Shown here: in pieces, positions 12,160 through 25,369 of the stretch
How the letters are laid out: every line of letters starts with the position of its first letter
How positions within the stretch are numbered: position 1 is the stretch's first letter
NCBI GenBank assembly: GCA_003254905.1
Contig: QANU01107820.1
Location: forward strand, 65,420-129,419
DNA length: 64,000 bases
Origin: Nissolia schottii
Taxonomy: Eukaryota > Streptophyta > Magnoliopsida > Fabales > Fabaceae
Direction: 5' to 3'
Position numbers and translations under genes: made by a program
Notes under the pieces: model-generated
Told to the model about the DNA's origin: nothing
The model's database searches: none
Seen by the model: only the letters and a program-made list of their open reading frames with translations

Positions 12160-13594
12160 GGATGATATATAAAAAATAACTGCTGGACATGATGGTGATG
12201 ATGATATATTTTGAGTTGGTCGTTCATGTTTAATTAAATTTGTGATTTTCAAATCAGGAGGGATTGGCATGTATATTACGTGTATATCCCCCTTATGTTT
12301 TTGTAAAAGTAAGATCCGATCTGATCTACTCTCAATCAATTAATGAAGAAAATTATTTTCTCACCTTATCACTCATGATCTTCTGTTTCCCCTTCCCCCC
12401 CTCTTTTTCTCACCATCAGTTATACTCTTTTTCTTCTGGCGTGCACTCGTTAATTATGTTCAGCTATGCCCCTCTTCATGCTGGCTTTTGTTTTAAGGGG
12501 GGGATAGTATACGATTTTCACTCTGATGTACCTTTGAATGCTATAAATCTTGTAGTTTTTGACCGTCAGAAGAAGAGGTGTCAGTAAGGAAATATTTCTA
12601 AGTGATTTATATTTATTTTAAAGCCTTGTGCATGTGGTCCAATAATGCATCATCTACTTGTACATGTATGATATCTCACCGGTTATGTTGCGACTAAATC
12701 GAGAAATTTCTGTGTATACATTGATCATGTGAGGAGTCTTTTTATTCATTGGTAATGTAATATAGGAGCTGGCTAGTCTGGTTTGTGTTAAAATGGTCCT
12801 TATAATAATTTTTTTAAAAAAACAAAATTAATAATTTCCCTCTTTTTTCCTTGTCAATTTATTTCATGAAAACCCTCTACTTCTCGTTCCATCCATCTGC
12901 TAACCTTTTGTCTTCACGCTGACGAGCCCCCTCACCCTCGCTGCAAGGCTCCTCCGATCGGCCCCCTCCGATCTTTCCTTTCTGTTGGAATTTTTATGTT
13001 TTCTCATAAGATCCCATGTTCTTAGCCGAGGGTGGTGGTGGTGGTGGGGCAATGCCGGTGATAGTGGTTGAAGCTAATTTTTGGGTTTTTATTGGTTCTT
13101 CGATGAGGGGTGACAGATTCGGCGAAGGTGGCGCCGACGCCGGCACAAGGAATAGGGTGGTGGAAGAATGATGGTAGGCAAAAAATTAGAGATGTAGTTA
13201 AGGGTAAAGTGGTAAAACAACTCAAAATGTTATTAAAATATAAATATAATTTATTATGTAATTAGTTTTTGGTGTAATCTCAGTTGTTCAATAAAATTTT
13301 AATGGCTCAAATTCGGTGACCAATTTGGTCTCTAACCTAAAGGAGGATCAAATTAGTTAAAGCCATGTAATATGTCTATATGAGAGGATTGATTTCTGTC
13401 ACGTGTTTTAAGAGAAACAAGAGTTTCACTATTATAATGGGTTGCATAACTAATAAATTTGTGCAAATAAAAAAGTTTGTTCTATAATCATCCAATAATT
13501 TGTCGACAAAGCATACATAAACTCTTTGTAGGAGAGTTTTGGATGGAAATGAAAAAAGAAATGAGGTGTGTTCCTTGAGTATGACACCCGTGTG
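12160..13594. other. 3' UTR of DUF1639 gene and intergenic
   Basis: The first few hundred bases are probably the 3' UTR. The rest has no supported gene. A GC-richer patch at 12900-13160 contains a (GGT)n tract, but no frame of coding character. Confidence 0.5.
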
Positions 13595-14215
13595 TAGGGG
13601 TGTTCATAACCACGTTCAGCCCGTCAACCCAGACCGATCTGAATCATTCGGATCGAATCAGGTCTGATTTAAAAAAAGACTCTAAAAAAATTTGATTTTA
13701 ATTCATATTGGGTTCGGTTTTAGTCTCGGGCCACCCGGTCCGGCGGCCTGTATGCTATACTATTATGCATTTTTTATTTTTTTTCCTCTCATCCCATTAT
13801 GAGAAATCAAAAGAATGAAAGGAATTGGATTTTTGCAATCCCATCCCATCCCATGATTGCAAATCTATTGTAGTTTGGAGTTGATTTTTATTCTTTTGCA
13901 TGCTTTTAATTTTGTGATGTGCCTTTTGTCTGTTCATAGTGTATATAGCAGCCACAGGTGCTCATATTTTACACATTTTATTCTTGAATTGGTTTCTGAC
14001 TGCAAGGAGTTTTATTTTACAATAAAAAAGGCTCTTAGGAAATATAGAATCAAACATTTTGGCTCGTTTTGGCTCGCTTTGGCTCGGTCCAAACCTAGGT
14101 TTTAACTTGGCCCGAAGATGATCGGGCCTATCGGGGTTAGGGTTGGGTCCGGATCCTCAAAATTGGTCCGGTCTAAATATAGGATCGGACCCGTGTGCGT
14201 GTACTCATTTTGTAC
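13595..14215. mobile_element. Possible hAT-type non-autonomous element
   Basis: Begins TAGGGGTGTTCATAACCACG, a typical opening of plant hAT-like MITEs, followed by GGTCTG/GGGTTCGG-rich degenerate repeats that continue to about 14200. The matching 3' terminus and an 8-bp target duplication were not found, so the boundaries are approximate. Confidence 0.35.
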
Positions 14216-14582
14216 CCCCAAATCTCTTTTACCAAAGCCTATTTTAAGCTTGTGGTTGAAAGTTAAACTTATTTTTGATACTATAGACAAAATAAGTAAT
14301 AAATTTATTACTAGGCATCAATGCCACCAAAATTTCATTGATCCCTCAAAGCTCCAAGCTGCATTCACAACATTTGCAAGTTCTTTTCAGCTTAAGGTAG
14401 GTGTCACACGTGAAAGGTGATTTATAAAGTATACTATTTTTCTGATTATATCAAGATGGTAAGATTTTCGGTATGCCTCTTAAAAAGAGGTATTTTGGAT
14501 GCACAACACTTTATTTATCATACACTCGTAATATCTACCATTTAATATAATATGATATTCATCCAATAGTCATAAATGATAG

Positions 14583-14790
14583 TGTTAAGAATAATTTATG
14601 ATTGTAAATGATTTGATTTGATTGATTTGATTTAACTATAATCTTTTAAATTGATTGTAATTTATTTTTGGCTGTTGTGTTTTGACCGTTGAGTCTTCAG
14701 CCTATAAATAGGCTCAGCCTTCGATGTAAAGAAACACAACAACTCTCAGATAATACAATTGTTATTTCTCTGTTATCTATCCTGTCATTC
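14583..14790 (+). mobile_element. Truncated Ty1-copia LTR (same family as 63010)
   Basis: Starts TGTTAAGAATAATTTATG and shares with the 63010 copy the blocks TTGATTGTAATTTATTTTTG, GTTGAGTCTTCAGCCTATAA, the TATA palindrome GCCTATAAATAGGC and GTAAAGA-ACACAAC. The terminal TTTAACA and the primer binding site are missing: the match stops where the inverted-repeat element 14785-15735 begins, which suggests that element interrupted or replaced the end. Confidence 0.75.
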
Positions 14791-15735
14791 ATAGCAATGC
14801 CTTATCCACTAGACTAGCATTACTTTTTACAATATTTTATGCAATCATATTTATTAATATAATTTTATTATTTAATTTTTTTAAATAAACCATAATCTAA
14901 AGAGTTCCTAGGACTCTCCTACACTTACACTCTCATCTCATCTGAATAATGTGAGAGAGTATTGCTGGCATTTTTCTATTTATTTTTTGTTGGTCAAATG
15001 CCATATATTCTGTTTATGATCTTACTATCACATACTAAGCAAGAGAATTGGTGACATACATAACAAAGTTGAGGAATTTTTTTTTGGATATGGACTTTGG
15101 TTTCTTAATGATAAAATCAATGGATGAAAATTTGATTTTCCTCTCACATAAAGGATATTCACGTTGCTCAAACTTACCTTTTGATATGTTTCTTCATGGG
15201 TATACCCCAGCAGTTAGCAACTTTAGAGTTTCAATTATTTATTGAAAATGTCTTTTTGATTCATATTGAATTTATACACTATTGCTTGTTATATAGTAAA
15301 TGTTATATATTCAGTTAAACTCTCTCATTTCTCTCAAGAAATACCTTTATATATATATGTTTTTTACTTTAGAATATTATTATATTAAGAAATTAAGTTA
15401 TTAACAAAAATAATACTTTGTTATGATTATTTTTGAAAAAAATTAAAAATTGCATATTTTATTTTATTTTAATATTTATTTTTTATTTTTTTATGATAAA
15501 AAAATACATAGGTCTATCACTGATATATGACATTTTACCAACAAAAAACAAAGTTCTCTTATATTATTCAGATGAGATGAGAGTGTGAGTGTGGGAGAGT
15601 CCTGGTGACTCTTTAAATTAAGGTTTCTCTAAAAAGAAAAATTAAATAATAAAATTATATTAATAAATATGATTGCATAAAATGTTGCAAAAAGTAATGA
15701 TAGTCTAGTGAATAAGGCAATGTTGTGAATGGCAA
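14785..15735. mobile_element. Element with ~170-bp terminal inverted repeats
   Basis: The segment 14785-14960 is the reverse complement, with scattered changes, of 15553-15735. Shared landmarks are TTCAGATGAGATGAGAGTGT, GGAGAGTCCT, AATTAAATAATAAAATTATA, TTAATAAATATGATTGCATA and TAGTCTAGTG. The roughly 590-bp spacer is AT-rich and non-coding. The structure suits a foldback transposon; the superfamily cannot be assigned. Confidence 0.65.
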
Positions 15736-15765
15736 AGGTCTTGAGTTCAAGTCTAACACAAATAC
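15695..15765 (+). mobile_element. Possible SINE-like (tRNA-derived) segment
   Basis: TAGTCTAGTGAATAAGGCAA resembles a pol III A box context, and 30-odd bases later GTCTTGAGTTCAAGTCTAAC resembles a B box, the arrangement of plant tRNA-derived SINE heads. It overlaps the right arm of the inverted-repeat element, and part of it is also present in the left arm. Evidence is limited to the two boxes. Confidence 0.3.
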
Positions 15766-18700
15766 GAATAACTTGAATTTGAATACTTAAACTTGTATTC
15801 CAATACATGAATACGAACAACTTGTATTCGAATACTAGGATGTACACAAAAATAAAACTTGTATTCAAATATTATATAACTAAAAACTATACTTGATGAT
15901 GAGCATTGTGGAATTGCCATGTGTTCCACCAAGTCTTCTTTTAGAAATAAAATAAAATGTAAATATTGTTACGCATTTTATCACCTTAGTAGAAATGAAA
16001 TGGATAAAATGTAATGTTCAAAGTTATTTAAATGTATACTATCAATAAAATAAAATAAAAAATACCACCCTGTTGGTTGGATTTTCAAATAATTTCAAAT
16101 ACACTTTTAACAAATTTAAATATTACATTCTAAAATAATAAAATATAAAATATAATACATAAGAAACAAACATCACATAATTAAAACATTGCATTACATT
16201 AATTATATATATATATATACACACACACTTTGTGTGCACCATTCACTAAGTTGGAGCATTGTACATGCTCTTAGCAGGGGGCACTATTGTGAAAGAAAGG
16301 AAAGAGAAAGGAGTGAGTTTTTTTTTTTTTTTTTTTAAATTTTTTTGGTTTGGAAGTGGTAGTGAATGGTGACGAAGGATGGATGAAGCCATGAAGGTGG
16401 GGTGGGGTAGTGTCTGGTTTGGTTGGAAAGTGATGGAGTGGTTTAAATTGAAAATTTTATTTAGAATAAAGGATAAAATAGACTTTTCTTACTTAGTGAT
16501 TAACTAATTAAAAAAAAATCTATAATACCAAATAATTTGTTGTGTACATCTAAAGTGTCTTTTTTTTAAGAGGCATACTGAAAACTTTATCTAGCAAGAA
16601 TATGTTAGGTTTTCATTTTAATTTCTAATTGTTTGAGCATTGGATAAATGATTCGGATTTTTTACATATCTACGGCCTTAATAAGTTTATAATCCTATAG
16701 CATGCTCCATTGAAAAAAATTACGAATGTATGAGTGTTTTGGTGATTAATCACCACCCTCTGTGGCGATTTCAGACATCTGAATTTATTTTTGTCTGAAA
16801 TTGCCACACGCTGAAATCGCCCTGTTTTTGTTTTTTCTTTTTTGAATTTTCTAAAATTACCTTGCACAGTGACGATTTCAGAAATTTGCCTTATACTTTC
16901 GTAATTTTTCATTCTAGCCCATATATTCAAAATTTTTTTCCCCCAAACCCACCTAAATGTCAAAACCCCAAATGAATTAGAAACAAACAATTGAGGGGTG
17001 TACTCAATTAAATTCTAAATGAAGAAGGATTTGATCAATCACCCTTTTGAGCAGAGGAAAAAGTATCCAATATTTCCCTTTTTTGTTTTTGGTTGGATTT
17101 TGTTATCAGCTACACTTACGCAATGGGACAAGCTATCTTCCACCTAAGTTCTTGCTGGCTATAAAAATGGATAAATTATCGGTTATATAGCCTCTTGTCA
17201 CTCTAAACAAAAATTGACCCTTTTGTCTTTGAAAAAAAACACACGATGGGGTGGTTATGTAAAACCGGAAGTAACAGCTGGTAACAAAATCATCATGAGT
17301 AAACAGTAAAGTTTTGGCTTGCGCCTTGTTTGTTCATCGTATATCCATTTTTTTCCACCTTTAATTGTGTTTCAACATTAATCTAATGGTCATAAATCAC
17401 AACAATAATTTACATTGAAAGTACTGCTTTTCAAAGGATACACCACAAATGTTACCTAAGTAAACAATTTTTTTTCTTCAAAAATCATTATATTAGTGGT
17501 AATATAAGAGTAAACAGTTCCATCCACACTTATTATTTAAAGAAGAAGGGGAAAAAAAAAAAACTCCAGGGAAAGAAGAAAAGATTTGACTTGATGCTGA
17601 GGACAGCTATACAAAGGTGCTCTATTCAAACTTGTGTCTGCATCTTCATGGTACCATACTGTACCCGTTTTTCATCTGCTAGCTTTTGGGGGAAAAAAAA
17701 AAGAAGGAAAAAATGTGGCTATGAATCAGTTTCAACGCGCTAAACTTTCATCTAGCGCAGCAATCATTTAATCTTCCTATTTCAAAACATATACTATATT
17801 CACCTAAAATTACCTTTTATTAAAACACTCAAAATATCACATTCTATAAAACGTTTTTTTTTCATTTTATTTATTGTAAATAACAAGAGAAAAGATCAAG
17901 AGTTATTTTGAGAAGGAAATTATTATTATTATTAAGTAGAGTAGCAAAAATTAGATTGAGTAAGCTTGTTTGTGTCAGACTTGGCTGTACACCTATTTTA
18001 GGATTCAGAACTTGTATATCATTCCCAGTTCAGTATATTCTAGAATCTTTGCCATAATTAACAATGAAAGGCTTCTCTTCATCCACGGTAACAAGTTCAA
18101 GAGTTGACAAGGCATTCTCTCAGCAATAGCCTTTTTACTTGGCAGTGTTGCCACAATGCCAAAGAAGGTATATATAAATAAATCATCAAAACAAAACAAA
18201 AAGATGTTACTTTGCTGTACTTTCCTTCATAACCTGATATCCCTTCAAGGGAAAAGTTCTGTGCTAATAGTCTCTAACTGTTTGTTTTTTTTTTTTTTCT
18301 TCCTTTTCTATTCTGTGATAGACTAGGTGTGTATTCACACATTCTAAGAAGACCTGTCAAATACAACTGTAGTATATGATGATGGTGATGCAACAATTTT
18401 TTCCTGCGTTAGTGTTTCCAATAAGATTACACCTGGAGGAAGATTATAATCATTTATGTACAAAGAACTTGTGTCTGAGAGACTATAAAACCACATCTAT
18501 GTAAAAAATTTCAAGGGTTTTTTTCAGCCAATAAAATCCCAAACAAGAGAAAAAGTAAGCAAGGCCATCCTTTTGCTTTGTTGTTTTATCTTATCCCTGG
18601 AAAATGTAACTAGATTTTCAAGGTGCACAATTTTGTCCTCCCCCTAAGATGATAGGTGTGCACTGCAGCATTTCAAACAGATAGGGATGAGAACAGGGAA

Positions 18701-18990
18701 AAGAAATCATATCTTCTTTTAAATCTCCTTCACTTTTTTCCTTTTTTGACATTTTGCAAGCTTTATTACAATTCAATACTGAATTCGTCCTTTTCACATT
18801 CAAAGCAGCCAACTCAAATTCAGGATTACCCAAGCATGATTGGCAAAGCAGGACTAAGAGTATGAGGAGACTGAGGAAAAGTTATGAAAGTACTTGACAT
18901 AAAATTAGAATTAACAATATATGGTATATCTAGTTGCAAAGTATGGTCAACTAATCCCTGAATGAACAAAAATGACTATTCTGAGACCAA
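15766..18990. other. Intergenic; last part may be spliced 3' UTR of the HugZ-like gene
   Basis: No reading frame of coding character. Notable items are an AT/AC microsatellite near 16207-16230, a T-run near 16320, and an inverted repeat GTGGCGATTTCAGAC / GTCTGAAATTGCCAC at 16762-16805. A potential minus-strand splice donor just after the HugZ-like stop (AACAGGTGCG) suggests that part of 18000-18900 could be 3' UTR; this is inference. Confidence 0.4.
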
Positions 18991-19055
18991 ATCACAGCAC
19001 TAGAATATTAGATGAATATTGGATACGCACCTGTTTATTTGTATCTATGGAGTAA

Positions 19056-22000
19056 TCAATCAACATGAGGCCTGGCAGCTTGAAGCATCTCAACAATGAG
19101 CGTCTTAACATCCCTAAAAGAAACAGAACAGACCAAAAAAAATGTGTGCAGAAAATATAAGCACAAATAAGCTGCCAGAAAACTATTCTGCCTATTAAAT
19201 AATGATTATTCTTTGACAAATTAAAGTAAACCCATGGCAACAAGAGGTAGCTCGTAACCTACTTATACAGAAAAACAGTCCTTGGAAGGGGATAACAGAG
19301 GAAGAGGTTGTTATCTGCTATTAGAAGGCACTATGTTTAATCAATTGAGAATAGTAATAGCCTAGCTAACACAACAATACTTCCATATCCATTAGAGTTC
19401 TCACCAACGAATAGGTTGTGAACTTGAAAACAGAAGAGCACACTTAAGCTAATGAACATTCTGAAGGAGATGGGAGTTTATATGATGTCTCACTTTCTAT
19501 TTTCTGCACGTTGAGGAAAAGGTACTCTAAGCTTGAAAGTATCACCCTGATAACCAGCCTACAACAGAAAAGAAAAAAAAAAAGAATAAAGTGAAGGATT
19601 ACTAGGTGATAATTATACATGCAACAGAACAAAACATAGGTATCCTATTGATCTATTCTGTGTTTAAAATTTAGTCAAGCAATATAAGTTTGACATGAAC
19701 TCCTGGTAAAGCTCTCGTCACCCGGAAAAAATTCTCTGAATGTATGAAGATGCTGTGTATGTAGGTTAGCCCGGTCCATTTAACCCGGTCCGCAACAGAT
19801 CAAAATTACATGAACCAGACCGAGTTGATCCGCAAAATAAATGGACCAACAACTACTCAAGCCTGCGTCCGCATTGCATACTATGGGCTGATCCGCATTA
19901 TTAATTTTTAGCATTTTCAATTAGAAATTAAAATTTCAATCATAGTTTATGAACAAAAAAATTGAAACATGACCAAAAAATTCATTTTCAATCTTGACAA
20001 AAAAACACCTATGTTGAGTTGAACTTGGATGTTAGGTATTTTTTATTTTTTATTTTGGGTTTAGGGTATTGTGTGAAAAATAAATAAATAAATAAATAAA
20101 TAATGGATAATCAAATAAATAAATAATGGAGTGGTCCGCAGACCCCGAGGGTTTATCGCCTTAAACCTGCGGGATTAATTGGTCCTAACCCGTGTGAATT
20201 GAACAGTCCACGGGCCATGGTCAATATACCCACCTTTCGAAGACCAACCCCTAGAAAACTCTTGAAGGACCAAATATATTCATTTATTCAATTTATAGTT
20301 GAATCTTCAAAAACCATAAAGTAAAAGAAAGTAGTGCCTAAAGGAATGAGAAATAAATTAAAAAATAACAGCGGTACTTACCTTAACATTGAAACCGAGA
20401 CTATCCACATCTAGAATGTATGCAAATTCCACCTGCAGATTATCAACTCAATTTACTAGAGCTGAACATCACCAATTCCCCCATTAGAGAAATAAAAGTA
20501 AGAATTTGGATCCATTGTGTTTCTGGAACATATATTTAGCCCCATAAGGGCCCAGTAAGCATTGCTAGCATAAGTAATAGACGGACATAATAATAAGAAA
20601 GTTATCCTCCTGCGCATTGGCATCCCACTGAATATTACTGTCATACAATATGATATTAAATTGCATAATGGCTTAAGAAAGGAAATTTACATGATAATAT
20701 CATGTGAACCAAACAGCCTACTTTCTTGTTGATATTGTATACTGCAGAATACTCAAGATGACATACCGGAATGGAGGTCCAGTGCTGCACAATCACTTTT
20801 GTATCTTCAGCATGATCTTTGTTCATATGAGACTGTCAAATAGCATTTATATTAGAATAATCAAAGGCAGATTGTTGACATGTAACATATAATGGTCAGA
20901 TAGAGATCGCTACCGCCACTGGCTTGGAAAACTGAGCTATGGGATCAACTTTTGCAGCTTCATACTCATCTCCACTACACTCTGAAGTCAAACGAAAGTA
21001 AAAGCTTAATAAAATGGTGTAGTAGATAATAAAGAAAACACAAGAAATTCACTTCTGATCCAGAGACAATACTTGCTCATTCCTGAAGCATCCAATAATG
21101 ATGGCAACACATTATGATGGGCACCAATTAAAGAGTTAAAAGACTAGACCAAATTTTCACATCAAAATGAAAGGATTGATTACATATTCCTTCTGATGCA
21201 TGCTTATCATAGAACCAAATAACAAGTACAGTCTTTCATCTAAACCACCAATTTAAAAGACACAGTTCTAATCATACCCTATAAAACAGAACAAACATCC
21301 AGAAATCGTCATCATCAATGATCTCAGTATTCAGTAATTTGGTTTAATCCAGTTTTGGGGCTGATTGTAATATTTTGTAACGTTTGCTTGCAAGGAGTTA
21401 GGATGTGTTGACATCACTTTAATGTTCAAATAATTCTTAATAAGTTAGGAAGCCTGTAGGTATCCTTCACAGCACCCAAATATCCAGAATCTAACCCTAA
21501 AACCCGTCCTATTTCCTGCAATGCTTCAACAATAATGAATAATACTTCAATTCTCGTAATTTCAACCCGAGGTTGACCTTAAAAAACCCTGAAGCTGGCA
21601 CATGAAAATTCTAAGCTGTCATGCATCACCCTAACTACTGAAGTGAAGAAAATTCAAGAGAAAACCTAATAGGAACCTTGCACAAACCTCGAATAGCATT
21701 ACCACAAACATTGAATTAACAGCAAAATAAACCAACAAGAAGGGCATGGTAAACAAACCTCCAGATCCTAACAGAGCTGTGGCAACACCTGACACAAACC
21801 GTACAACTTTCGGTTCAATACGCAGAAAATGGAAGTCATCAAAGTCAACCTTCAATATGTGAAGTTTTTTTCATAGTTGTTAATTATACAACAATAAGCA
21901 GAAGGAAAACGTGCAATAATAGGAAAGAAGGATGAACAAAGTTACCCAAAATGCATTGGGATGTCTTGCCAAATATACAGCTCGTACGGCTTCTTTATCC

Positions 22001-23969
22001 TTTTCAGGTACCTGGATGAAAATTAAGGAAACATTTAAAAATTCAACTATAATAACTACGTAGTGATTCTTTAGTATGACAACTATGCAGTCCAAAGCAC
22101 AATAGTAAAAGCAAATGAAGATATTGGGAGATGACCCGAAGATATTAACTTACAGTGATAGCATCACCATGTAAAGTGATAACTAAATCAGTCCTATCTT
22201 CAGGATCTCTAGGCACCAACAATGAACATTTAGGATTAGCAGCTAAGTCCTGTAAAATATAGAAAACAATACTCTTTAGCAATGGAAGCAACCTTTTAGG
22301 AGCTGGACTCGGGAAAGTGATCTTGTCAATTATAATTGTTAATATGGCCATGTGCTAGTTGAGGACACAATAACTACGATTTGGAATTAAAGTTGCATCC
22401 TTGGTGTACAAGCTATATAAGTCAGTTCAGAAAACCGCATCAAACATCAAATGATATTTCCACCAATAAGAAACCTTCGGAAGAAGAAAAACAAAAGTAA
22501 ACCTTTGTATGAACTGCCAAGTCGCTAACTGCTAGTATAGGACATCCATCTGCATCACATGCAAAGTCAACCATAGACCCTGAGGGATAACCCTCAAGCT
22601 TCTGCATGTTAAAAGTAATGAGATGATAAGACAAGGAAGAGGATATTTGCGTTGTCTAGTACCAATAGATAAATAATAAAAGAAAATCTCATGCCAAAGA
22701 AATGAGCACAAAATTCAGTCATCTTTCAATTTCATTACTCTGACAAACGTGGATTTTTCATTAGTCACTCAGTTTGTCAGTGTGATTTAGGTGAAAAGGG
22801 TGTTTGTAGTACCTTCTGGCTTTTAGTACCAGAAGACAATGAATATTGGGGCATGAACAAAATATTACAACCAACTTCGAAAGAGGCAAAACTCTCTCTC
22901 CCTCTCCATTTCTCTCTTATATAATCAAGCTCAGGATCTGTAATGCTTAAAGATGCTTTCACAATTTCATCTGGCTAAAGCTATTCCTTTCTTAAACTTT
23001 GATTTCTTCTGTTTCTTTCTGTCTCAGAACAATATATTAACTTCAAGAGACCAAGAAGTCAATAGATATATGCTACCAAACATAAATATAAAAAAATAAA
23101 AAAAATAATAATAAAAAAAGCAAGGCTTTGATGCCCATGAATTACACTCAGCTACAATCTTTAAGCTTCTTAGCACATAGGAGAAAAAACAATCAGTTAT
23201 ACTAGTCACTGTAAGGAAAGTACAGAAACCTTAGAGAATGTAGAGAGCATCCCACGCACACTAGAATCAAGAAAAGTCCGAATTTCTTCAACTGGCGGGA
23301 GTCTAGCAGCTTTTTCCTATCATATGAATCCCCAATAAACAAACCCAAAATCAATATGCCTGAACTATACACAAAGATATTAATCATACAAGACCATCAC
23401 TACATCGAGGTCCATTAGTAACATATCCAATCGATAAAGTACCTGGTGTGCCTGAATTAATTGATAGACGTTGTCTTTGCTGATGTTAACATCACCAGAG
23501 GGCATAGTCTGATTCAGGAATCACCATTAGCATATCAATACCTCATGAGCATAACATTAGAATAAAAAAAGTTTCAACCATTAATCAATCCAGAATTTCA
23601 ATAACCCAATGCAAAAGACCAATTATCTTTATCGTAAGTGGTACAAGAGTCAAACACTCATTAAGCGTCCAAGCTAATTATAGTTCAATAGGGTCGAAGG
23701 AAAAGAGGGAGAGAGAGAGAGAGAGAGAAAATAGAAGGAGGAGAGAGAGGAGAGGGTACCGGAGCGGTGGATTGGGATGAAGCGGCCATGGAAAGAGTAA
23801 GAGTGGGAGTGGGAGAAGAGAGGAAGGTGAGGGAGTTTGGAAAGGAAGAGTGGGGTTGGCGTGTGAGGGAGGTAAGAGGGAGGAGAGGTGCTTTATTAAG
23901 GCCATTATTTTTCAGGGGAGAAAACGGGGAGGCCCTTATCAATGGCGTCACCATAGTCTTCATCTCCAA
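19056..23969 (-). CDS. Chloroplast HugZ/PNPOx-like split-barrel protein with DUF2470 (At3g03890-like), 340 aa
   Basis: Twelve coding exons on the minus strand: 23969-23760, 23508-23443, 23316-23230, 22601-22503, 22249-22154, 22011-21946, 21849-21759, 20981-20914, 20832-20767, 20432-20382, 19558-19494, 19113-19056. All are GT-AG and in frame. Residues 1-65 are Ser/Thr/Pro/Leu-rich with basic residues, a likely plastid transit peptide. The FMN-binding split-barrel (pyridoxamine-phosphate-oxidase-like) part follows, with VRGMLSTFSKKLEGYPSGSM, DFACDADGCPILAVSDLAVH, NPKCSLLVPRDPEDR and FHFLRIEPKVVRFVSGVATA. The C-terminal DUF2470 part has SHMNKDHAED (262-271) and ends ARPHVD. The Arabidopsis counterpart is a dimeric barrel implicated in plastid heme degradation (known); a role here is inferred by similarity. 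The start at 23969 is chosen because it supplies the transit peptide; an in-frame Met at residue 61 is the alternative. Confidence 0.9.
19762..20253. mobile_element. hAT-like insertion in intron 10 of the HugZ-like gene
   Basis: Starts TAGGTTAGCCCGGTCC and ends ACCAACCCCTA, with degenerate CCGGTCCGC / GTCCGCAGACC / GGTCCTAACCCG repeats at both sides. This is the style of short hAT elements whose termini are made of scattered GGTCC motifs. It accounts for over half of the 823-bp intron between exons 10 and 11. No clean 8-bp target duplication is visible. Confidence 0.45.
23700..23728. repeat. (GA)n tract in intron 1
   Basis: Purine repeat just downstream (in transcript sense) of the exon 1 donor of the HugZ-like gene. 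Confidence 0.8.
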
Positions 23970-24349
23970 CCTAACCTCCCTTTTTTTCTTTCTTTCAAGT
24001 TTTTTAGATCTTCTCTCTTGCTAGTTTTTGCTTATTATCTCTTCTTCCCTTGTGTGCTGCCCCTATTGGTTTGGTTTTTATGGGGATTTTTTCGTTTTGC
24101 AAAAGACCAGTTCCAATATTCTTTGGGGGTGCTCACCAATTTGAGCTCTCAACGAAAAAATGAATTTTGTGATCTCGTAATTCATGCAAGGACACCCTTT
24201 TTCTCTTTAAAAAAAAAGAAAAAAAATTATTCATACTAAAATCTCATTTTAGCCTTTCACACTTTATTAATTTAAAGGTGAAAATTTTCACTTTTTATGA
24301 TAATCTTGATTCTGATTTATTAGGTTGGGCACACCAAAATGTCTAAGAG
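23970..24349. other. Upstream region of the HugZ-like gene
   Basis: 5' UTR and promoter in minus-strand sense. T-rich, with no clear TATA box that I would commit to. Confidence 0.4.
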
Positions 24350-24960
24350 CGCAAGCTTACAAATAGTTGGAAGAGCTTCCTTAAAACCCCCCCCCCCCAC
24401 AAAATTTAAAAAAAAAAAAGTATCGGCTAGTTTAACCGGTTTGTGAGTCACCTTATTCCTTTTTCTACTCACATGAGAAAAACTATAAAATATAAAGTTA
24501 AATGATAAACAATCAAATAGCATTAAATTTAAAAAAAAACATGGAATTTTGCTTTCCTTTCTTGTGGCTTTGATGACTTTTGAGCAATCTAACTCGAATT
24601 CCACTTCCATGAAGCACAAGTCCTTTGCTAGTAGCATGCATATCTTTAGTGACATTGCCTCTGCCAACTTCGGCTCCAGGTGGTGATTCACCCTCTTCAG
24701 TGTTGCCTCAAGAATGATTCATTCCTCATCACAAGCTACCACACCAAGCCCCCAACCTGAATCTCCACGTTCTTTTGCATCAATGTTGATTTTGATTCTA
24801 TTGGTACGCAAGGGATGCCAAATTCTTCAGATGTTAACTGATGGAGTTATATATGGAGCCCTTAAGTCAGCTCGATTGGCCTCCTTGAAGCTGTGGACAA
24901 TAGCACGAGCCATTGTAATAACAATCTCCAATGGAAGAGAAGCTGCTCAAAGCACAACTT
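24350..24960 (-). pseudogene. LINE-type RNase H-like domain remnant
   Basis: Minus-strand conceptual translation gives KINIDAKERGDSGWGLGVVA, then after a stop ATLKRVNHHLEPKLAEAMSL and AKDLCFMEVEFELDCSKVIK, later FSHVSRKRNKVTHKPVKLAD. This matches the plant reverse-transcriptase-like RNase H domain (RVT_3 type), where the AEAxAL helix, the VExDC strand and the HVxRxxNxVAH motif are hallmarks. Stops, a frameshift and a poly(C)/poly(A) insertion (24388-24419) show it is dead. It is separate from the + strand RT fragment at 26290. Confidence 0.65.
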
Positions 24961-25369
24961 GTTTTGACATAACAAGATACCATATAACAAAGAGACCAAG
25001 ATTTCAACACTATGTTTCGTTCAGTGAATTCACTTTCATGTACTCACGTGCCTCCAACACCTACTTCGCTTCGCTTAACTCCTTTATTGTCATAAAGCAC
25101 CAGGGGGTGAACTTGCAAGGCACTCCGACGCCTAATTCAGAAAATGTTTTAGAGGTTTTGAGGTTTGGGACTTAGAACATACTTGAGACCAACCTTGCTT
25201 TCTCTCTTTTATAATTAGTAAGCTAGGGTTTCTAGCCTTGATCAATTTTGGGGAGTTACTCATTCTGAGTATCAGGGGATGGACCACCGAAGTATTTGGC
25301 GAGTTACTCATTCCGAGTATTAGTATGAACATATTATGATGCATAACTGACTCTATTGATGAACCACCG
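24961..25369. other. Unassigned repeat-like stretch
   Basis: Contains a diverged match to the GCACTCYGACGCC dispersed repeat (about 25112) and two copies of GAGTTACTCATTCYGAGTAT (25253 and 25301). No coding frame is supported. Confidence 0.35.

Noticed and set aside
16730..16880. GTGGCGATTTCAGAC / GTCTGAAATTGCCAC palindrome considered as a terminator or regulatory hairpin
   Set aside because: No adjacent transcript. In a plant nuclear setting it is more likely repeat debris, with a third diverged copy at 16870.
24714..25175. 153-aa plus-strand frame
   Set aside because: Partly antisense to the LINE RNase H remnant and otherwise of random composition.
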